Source of the DNA: Acidobacteriota bacterium
GTDB lineage: Bacteria; Acidobacteriota; Terriglobia; Terriglobales; Acidobacteriaceae
Reading direction: 5' to 3'
DNA: 64,000 nt
NCBI GenBank assembly: GCA_021778845.1
Contig: JAJYBU010000017.1
Location: 1 to 64,000 of the forward strand
Numbering within the stretch: the first letter of the stretch is position 1; every line of letters starts with the position of its first letter. Below are positions 58,415 to 64,000 of this stretch, in pieces. The translations under genes and the position numbers were made by a program. The notes under the pieces were generated by a model, which saw only the letters and a list, made by a program, of their open reading frames with translations, was not told the DNA's origin and made no database searches.

Positions 58415-61400
58415 TTAGTGGAAGTCGTGGGACTGCGTTGGTGCTGCTGTGACATTCAACTCTTCGATGTGCCTGGCTCGAATGTGGATGACCCTATCGA
58501 CGTTTTGCAGTGTCCCTTCGACTAAGAGGAAGCGGGCATACGTTACGAGTGAACGGTTCCGTTCGTACAGTTCTGGGTCGATGATCGCGTTGGAGATGCC
58601 AGTCTCGTCTTCGATGGAAAGGAAGATGAAGCCACGGGCCGTACCGGGTCGCTGTCGAGCGATGACGCAGCCAGCGATGCGGACTTTGACTCCGTGGCGA
58701 AGCATACGGAGATCGTCGGCACGGCATACGCTCATTCTGCGAAGTTGGTCGCGGCAATGCGCCATCGGGTGACGGCCTACCGTGACACCTGTCCCCGCGT
58801 AATCGGCAACCATGCGCTCCTCGGGATTCATGGGTTGCAAGGGCGAACTCTGCTCTTCGTCCTGGTCCAACGATTCCAAGAGCGGTCCTGCCTGCCTCCC
58901 TGCCCTCTGGACTTGCCAAAGAGCATCGCGACGATGTGAACCTTCGCCAATCGAGTTGAGCGCACCAACCTCGGCAAGCGTGGCGAGGTCGGCGCGAGAA
59001 AGCGAAGGTACTCGGCGGGCGAGTTCTTCGATAGAAGCGAAGGCTCGGTGCTCTCTTGCGGCCTCAAGTTCTACAGCGGCCTTCTCTCGAAGCCCATGTG
59101 CAAAGCGAAGGCCAAGACGGAGTGAAAGCGAACCGTCTTCTTCGCGCTCCAGCGTACACGGCCAACTTGAACGCATCACGTCGATGGGCCGTACACGGAG
59201 TCCGTGACGCTGCGCGTCCTTGACGAGTACAGCTGCGGAGTAGAAACCCATCGGCTGGTTGTTGAGGATTGCGGCGGTGAACGCTCCGAGGTAGTGGAAC
59301 TTGAGCCATGCACTCGCATAGGCGATAAGGGCGAAACTGGCCGCGTGGGACTCAGGAAAGCCATACAGGGCGAAGGAACTGATCGACTGGATGATCTCCT
59401 CCTGGGCTGAGATTCCGACTTGATTCTTGTCCATGCCCTCGCGGAGCTTGATCTCTAACGCCCGCATCTTGTCGGCGGAACGACGGTTTCCGAGTGCGCG
59501 ACGCAGCTCTTCCGCCTCGCCGCCAGTAAAATCCGCGATGGTCATGGCGATGCGAAGCAACTGCTCTTGAAAGAGTGGGACTCCCAAGGTCCGGCGTAGC
59601 ACCGGCTCCAATAGTGGGTGCGGATAGCTAACCTCCTGCCTGCCCTGCCGCCGCTCCATATACGGATGCATCATTTTGCCGACGATGGGGCCGGGACGGA
59701 TGATTGCGACCTGCACCACCAGGTCATAGAACTTGTCGGGATTGTTGCGAGGAAGCGAGGCCATCTGTGCCCGCGACTCAACCTGAAACAATCCGATGGT
59801 GTCGGCCTTGCGGAGTGAGGCGTACACCTGCCGGTCGTCGTGCGGTATCTGCGCGATGTCTACCGTCTTGCCGTAGTGACGCGGGATCAGGTTGGTGCAG
59901 TCCTTGAGGACAGCCATCATGCCGAGACCCAGCAGGTCTACCTTGATGAGGCCCATGTCGCTGACATCTTCCTTGTCCCACTGGATGACGTTGCGACCGG
60001 GCATACTCGCCGGTTCTATTGGAACGACGGAGGCGAGCTGGCCTTGCGCGATAATCATGCCGCCCGAATATTGCCCCAGATGGCGCGGCAAGTCGAGCAT
60101 CCGAATCGAAAGCTCAAGGTACTTGGCGATGCGAGGATGTGCGAGGTCGAATCCGGCCACGCGGAACTGCTCCTGCATCGTGTCGGTCGCGCCCTTCCAC
60201 TCCCACGCACTGACGAGCCGCGTGAGGCGAGTCAGGGTGTCTTCATTGAAGCCAAGAGACTTGCCGACTTCGCGGGCTGCTGACTTGCCGCGATAGGTTA
60301 TGACGTTGGCGCACATCGCGGCTCCAAGCTGGCCGTAGCGGGTATAGACATACTGGATCGCCTTCTCACGGTCTTCCCCAGAAGGAAGATCCAGGTCGAT
60401 GTCCGGCCACTCTACGCGCACCTCGGAGAGGAACCGCTCGAAGAGCAGTTCCATCCCTACGGGGTCAACAGCGGTGATGCCGAGCGCGTAGCAAACGGCG
60501 GAGTTCGCTGCGGAGCCTCTGCCCTGGACGAGGATGCCGTTTTTCCGGCAGAACTCAACGATGTCCCACACGATGAGGAAGTATCCAGCGAGTCCCAGTT
60601 TGGTGATGAGCGCAAGCTCTCTCACCACTTGTTTCTCTGCACGTTTGCGCAGGCTGGCGCTGCTCTTTGCGCCGTAGCGATTGAGAACCCCTTCCATCGT
60701 CCGCTTGTAGAGAAAGGTGTCCATCGTTTCGTCGTCACCCACTGGGTAGAGCGGAAACTGGTAGCCCATGTCCTTCATCTCGAATTGGAGGCGCGAGGAG
60801 AGTTCGCGTGTCTCGGCTATAGCCTGCGGGATGTCTCGGAAGAGCACGGCCATCTCCCGAGCTGGCCGTAGGTGGCGGTTTGCGTTGTGCTGCAAGAGCA
60901 GGCCTGCACTATCAAGCGATGTGTGGTGCCGGATTGTTGTCAGCACATCTAGCACTTCTCGCTCGAACGCAGTCGCCATGTTCACGCCATTCGTCGCTAG
61001 AACTGGAAGGTGGAACTCCTTCGAGAGGGAGACAGCAGCATCGTTGCGGGCTTCCTGTTCGCGGATGCGGTGGCGCTGGAGTTCGACGTATACGTTCTTC
61101 GGGCCGTAGGTCTGAACGAGTGAACGGAGAACTCGTCGCCCTTCGTCCATCCCGCCTCTTTCGAGCGCAGCGGCGAGCGGTCCTTCATCGCCGCCGGTCA
61201 AGCAAACCAATCCTTCACAATGTTCCCTAACTTCGCGGAGAGTAGCGACGCCCTCGCCCTTTGTATTTTGTCTGAGCTTGTAGCCAGTGATGAGCTGCGA
61301 GAGGTTGCGATAGCCTGTCTGCGATTCGCAAAGCAAGCTCAGCCGTATCGGTCTTTCAGGGATGGTGTGCGGTTGCCACTCTGCTGGTTGCACCTGCAAT

Positions 61401-61624
61401 CCAAGGTCACTGACCGAAATTTCGGCTCCGACGTGCGAGCGCAGCCCCAGCTTCTTTGCGGTCGTGTAGAGCCGTGGTGCTCCATAGAGGCCGTCGCGGT
61501 CGAGGATGCCGAGAGCCGACATGCCGAGTTTGGCGGCCTGCTCTACCAAAGCCTCGGGGAGCGAAGATCCTTCAAGGAAGGAGAAAGCAGAGCGGGCGTG
61601 GAACTCCACATAGTCCTCAGTCAT
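58415..61624 (-). CDS. dnaE2: Error-prone DNA polymerase III alpha subunit DnaE2/ImuC
   Basis: EFHARSAFSFLEGSSLPEALVEQAAKLGMSALGILDRDGLYG (PHP), GRGSAANSAVCYALGITAVDPV, EWPDIDLDLPSGEDREKAIQYVYTRYG. Confidence 0.95.
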   Translation of the reverse strand: MTEDYVEFHARSAFSFLEGSSLPEALVEQAAKLGMSALGILDRDGLYGAPRLYTTAKKLGLRSHVGAEISVSDLGLQVQPAEWQPHTIPERPIRLSLLCESQTGYRNLSQLITGYKLRQNTKGEGVATLREVREHCEGLVCLTGGDEGPLAAALERGGMDEGRRVLRSLVQTYGPKNVYVELQRHRIREQEARNDAAVSLSKEFHLPVLATNGVNMATAFEREVLDVLTTIRHHTSLDSAGLLLQHNANRHLRPAREMAVLFRDIPQAIAETRELSSRLQFEMKDMGYQFPLYPVGDDETMDTFLYKRTMEGVLNRYGAKSSASLRKRAEKQVVRELALITKLGLAGYFLIVWDIVEFCRKNGILVQGRGSAANSAVCYALGITAVDPVGMELLFERFLSEVRVEWPDIDLDLPSGEDREKAIQYVYTRYGQLGAAMCANVITYRGKSAAREVGKSLGFNEDTLTRLTRLVSAWEWKGATDTMQEQFRVAGFDLAHPRIAKYLELSIRMLDLPRHLGQYSGGMIIAQGQLASVVPIEPASMPGRNVIQWDKEDVSDMGLIKVDLLGLGMMAVLKDCTNLIPRHYGKTVDIAQIPHDDRQVYASLRKADTIGLFQVESRAQMASLPRNNPDKFYDLVVQVAIIRPGPIVGKMMHPYMERRQGRQEVSYPHPLLEPVLRRTLGVPLFQEQLLRIAMTIADFTGGEAEELRRALGNRRSADKMRALEIKLREGMDKNQVGISAQEEIIQSISSFALYGFPESHAASFALIAYASAWLKFHYLGAFTAAILNNQPMGFYSAAVLVKDAQRHGLRVRPIDVMRSSWPCTLEREEDGSLSLRLGLRFAHGLREKAAVELEAAREHRAFASIEELARRVPSLSRADLATLAEVGALNSIGEGSHRRDALWQVQRAGRQAGPLLESLDQDEEQSSPLQPMNPEERMVADYAGTGVTVGRHPMAHCRDQLRRMSVCRADDLRMLRHGVKVRIAGCVIARQRPGTARGFIFLSIEDETGISNAIIDPELYERNRSLVTYARFLLVEGTLQNVDRVIHIRARHIEELNVTAAPTQSHDFH

Positions 61625-63125
61625 ACACACCTGCGATAGTCCACGCCTTCGGTGCGCGTTCAAAGCGCAGGCGGAGGGCGTAGAGCGGCTGCACAACGAC
61701 GGCATCCCATTCGTCGGCCTCGCATGTTCGTCCATCCCACCAATAACCGCTCGACTGCCAGGGGCCTTTGACTTCTGCTAGGTCAAGTCTTCCGCCTTCC
61801 CAGAAGAGAAGCGACGGAGTTCCGTTCTTCAACGCCACCCGGACGGGTTGGGCCGGACGGAACCTGCGGAGTGCAAGGCATGACGACTTCGATGGGGGCG
61901 AGCCAATGGCGAGGACACTCGGACGGAAGGCTGTCATCGTGACTTCATCGTCACGATGGCTGTTGCATAGCTCCGCTGCGCCTACGTTGTGGTCGCCGGC
62001 AATCGAGCGAAGTCTTGCGAGTAGGATGTCGAGCTTATCCGGCTCCGGGAATTGCGCTTGAAAGAGGCCGCGCTGTGCCGTCTGCGGACGCGCGGCCTCT
62101 GTGGTGAGCGTCACCCCGAGGATGGCGGCTTGTGGCGGGTGGCTCTGCAAGTCCAGATTGAGCAGCTTGAGCAAAAGGTCGCGGCTTTGTGTAGCGATAG
62201 CGGGACGGATGTGTCGCTCGTAGGCAGGGGCCTTGTCCAGTTGCAACGCAAGTGTGAGACTACGCAGAGCGTAGGCGCGTTCGACTGCGGAGCGCATGAT
62301 GCGTTCCAGCATCGGCGACACAACGAATAGCAGCGAGTCCAACAGGACAAGCGGCGTATCGAGTATCGCGGTTTCGGAGAGTATAAGGTCTGCCTCTTCC
62401 GGCACCAGCAGATGATCTTCCGTGCCACGGGCGAGACGTTGCAGGCGTCTCGCTTGCTGTCCGATACGACTGATGAGCGAAGTCTCGGGCAGTGCAGAAA
62501 GCTCTCCCAACGTTCGTATTCCCCATCTGCCAAACACCGTCAAAGTGGCATCATCGCAGCGGAGCAATGCGATGGGCAGCGGGGCAAGTCGCTTTGCCAG
62601 GTCATGCGTTTGTACGCAGACCACTCCCGTATGCGAACGAGCGAGTAGCACGCTTGCTTCCGCATTGGAGCAAGTAGCAATGCTGCAAGGAAAACCTGCC
62701 GCCTCAAGCTGAGACTTCAGCCTCCGGGCGTACTGTTCTGCGGTGCCGAATAGCGTCTCAGTGCCGGTACGATCTATCAGCAGCGAGACGGATAATATAT
62801 GGGCTTGGGCATAGCTGTTGAGTGGCCCGGATAGAGCTTCGATTCGTGGGGAAAATCGCTCGGCAATGTCCAACACCTCTTCAAAGTTTGCAGTCTCCTC
62901 AGCGATGGAACGATTGCGAAAGAGCATCGGTCCTGTCGCCTCAGCTTGAACTTTGCTCATGCCACGCGAAACGCCCTGACTTCTGGCTGCGCGGTTGATG
63001 GAGACAACGCGCTGAAGCGGGGCGATGCCCTCGATGACGGCGAGGGCGTGGGAGCGTGCGGCGGCGTCCGATCGCAGCCATGCGACTACCGGAAACTCCG
63101 GTATGTGGATCGCGGCGTATTCCAT
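61617..63125 (-). CDS. imuB: ImuB-like Y-family polymerase homologue
   Basis: EYAAIHIPEFPVVAWLRSD, AVIEGIAPLQRVVSINRAARSQGVSRGMSKVQAEA; overlaps dnaE2 by 8 nt. Confidence 0.9.
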   Translation of the reverse strand: MEYAAIHIPEFPVVAWLRSDAAARSHALAVIEGIAPLQRVVSINRAARSQGVSRGMSKVQAEATGPMLFRNRSIAEETANFEEVLDIAERFSPRIEALSGPLNSYAQAHILSVSLLIDRTGTETLFGTAEQYARRLKSQLEAAGFPCSIATCSNAEASVLLARSHTGVVCVQTHDLAKRLAPLPIALLRCDDATLTVFGRWGIRTLGELSALPETSLISRIGQQARRLQRLARGTEDHLLVPEEADLILSETAILDTPLVLLDSLLFVVSPMLERIMRSAVERAYALRSLTLALQLDKAPAYERHIRPAIATQSRDLLLKLLNLDLQSHPPQAAILGVTLTTEAARPQTAQRGLFQAQFPEPDKLDILLARLRSIAGDHNVGAAELCNSHRDDEVTMTAFRPSVLAIGSPPSKSSCLALRRFRPAQPVRVALKNGTPSLLFWEGGRLDLAEVKGPWQSSGYWWDGRTCEADEWDAVVVQPLYALRLRFERAPKAWTIAGVYD

Positions 63126-63128
63126 CCG

Positions 63129-63995
63129 CTACCTCCCCGCCGCACGCATCCACGGAGCTGTCGAATTCCATTCGACCGCTCGGCCCGGTGCTTTCTTGCC
63201 GTAAGGATTTGCCACCCGCTGGCGGACGACTTCGGTTGCGTAGGTCATGCAGTCGAAGAAATGGATTGATTCGCTTGGAGCCAAGTGCGGTGAGCAGTCG
63301 AGTACGCACTTCGCGCTCGATCTGGCGCATGGCTCCTGAGTCAGGAGTAGCAGGATAGCGTCGCCTTCCTGCGCGGCGCGGCTGAACCGATACCAGGTTG
63401 CCGACGGGATGCGAAGAGCTTGCTCCGGGGAGACTGAGGCAAGGTCAAGTACCACGACTCGAAAGCCTCCCGCTTGGAGAATCTGGTCTGCTGTACGAAG
63501 AGCCTTGTCCAACTTGCTCCACGGCTTTGCATCACGCCTCAGCCCGCCTTGTACTGCTGCGGGCGAGTTGGCACGTTCGCGGGCCTCATCCGCAGTTCTC
63601 CGGTCAATTTGCCGTAAAGGGTCGGACGCATCCGCACGGCGGGCGTTGAAATGCTCGTAGACGACCTGCTCTGCTGGGGCGGCTGCGAGGCTTAGCCTTT
63701 GGTTTGGATAGCCTGGGGTACCTTCCATCTTTTTGAGCCCGGTTTCCGCCTTTTGAACGAGCATCTTCTCCAATGCCCAGTCGATACACTTTGTCTCGGT
63801 GCGTGGGTGGCGAATGCCGTGGTGCTGCGTCGATCTATCCGCTGCGTCATTCGGGCTTGGCGTGCCGACTCTCCCGGTCTGGCCGAGTTGGGGGGTCGCT
63901 CTTTGCTCCTGCACGTCCGAAAAACGCACCCAAAGAAGGTTCTTAAGTTGCACTCCAGCGGCGGCGGCGCTCCTTGCGTCGAGGCTGTCGCTCAC
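63129..63995 (-). CDS. imuA: ImuA-like RecA-fold protein (start uncertain, near window edge)
   Basis: LDKALRTADQILQAGGFRVVVLDLASVSPEQALRIPSATWYRFSRAAQEGDAILLLLTQEPCARSSAKCVLDC; upstream of imuB. Confidence 0.82.
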   Translation of the reverse strand: MSDSLDARSAAAAGVQLKNLLWVRFSDVQEQRATPQLGQTGRVGTPSPNDAADRSTQHHGIRHPRTETKCIDWALEKMLVQKAETGLKKMEGTPGYPNQRLSLAAAPAEQVVYEHFNARRADASDPLRQIDRRTADEARERANSPAAVQGGLRRDAKPWSKLDKALRTADQILQAGGFRVVVLDLASVSPEQALRIPSATWYRFSRAAQEGDAILLLLTQEPCARSSAKCVLDCSPHLAPSESIHFFDCMTYATEVVRQRVANPYGKKAPGRAVEWNSTAPWMRAAGR

Positions 63996-64000
63996 GTCGA

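Noticed and set aside
1-64000. CRISPR arrays, rRNA operons, complete tRNAs, IS elements
   Set aside because: None seen on reading; only a partial tRNA-Asp fragment is present, with no transposase or integrase among the ORFs.

Overview
64 kb chromosomal window, probably from an Acidobacteriota (Terriglobia-like) genome; the taxonomic call is tentative. Left end (1-5.7 kb): tail of an accessory defence island with a type III-like restriction subunit (truncated by the window), a 934-aa DPPY-type methyltransferase and a RelE/ParE-fold domain fused to a UvrD-like helicase. The island ends at a 3'-half tRNA-Asp(GUC) fragment (5645-5689) that looks like an attachment-site scar. Next comes hipB with a frameshifted hipA, then a glycolate/glyoxylate block (gcl, hyi, glxR/garR, GntR regulator, glcDEF, glcA/lctP-type permease) with three copies of a shared GntR-type operator. 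A complete malonate decarboxylase locus (LysR plus mdcABCDEFGH) follows, then a cusCBA-like efflux system with a small Cys-rich protein. A nitrate-reduction cluster comes next: narK, NarI-like membrane protein, Mo-bisMGD reductase, 4x[4Fe-4S] protein, Rieske and a small membrane protein, divergent from an octaheme HAO-like cytochrome. After it come housekeeping genes (rpsP-khpA-rimM-trmD-rplS), a PilZ protein with a degenerate-receiver response regulator, MFS, phhA, and a siroheme nitrite/sulfite reductase operon. The window closes with a RES-Xre toxin-antitoxin pair and an imuA-imuB-dnaE2 mutagenesis cassette. The most novel candidates are a Cys-codon-rich leader peptide plus terminator/antiterminator upstream of the sulfite/nitrite reductase operon, the RelE-UvrD fusion in the R-M island, the Rieske-containing nitrate reductase beside an octaheme HAO-like protein, and the GntR operator trio.
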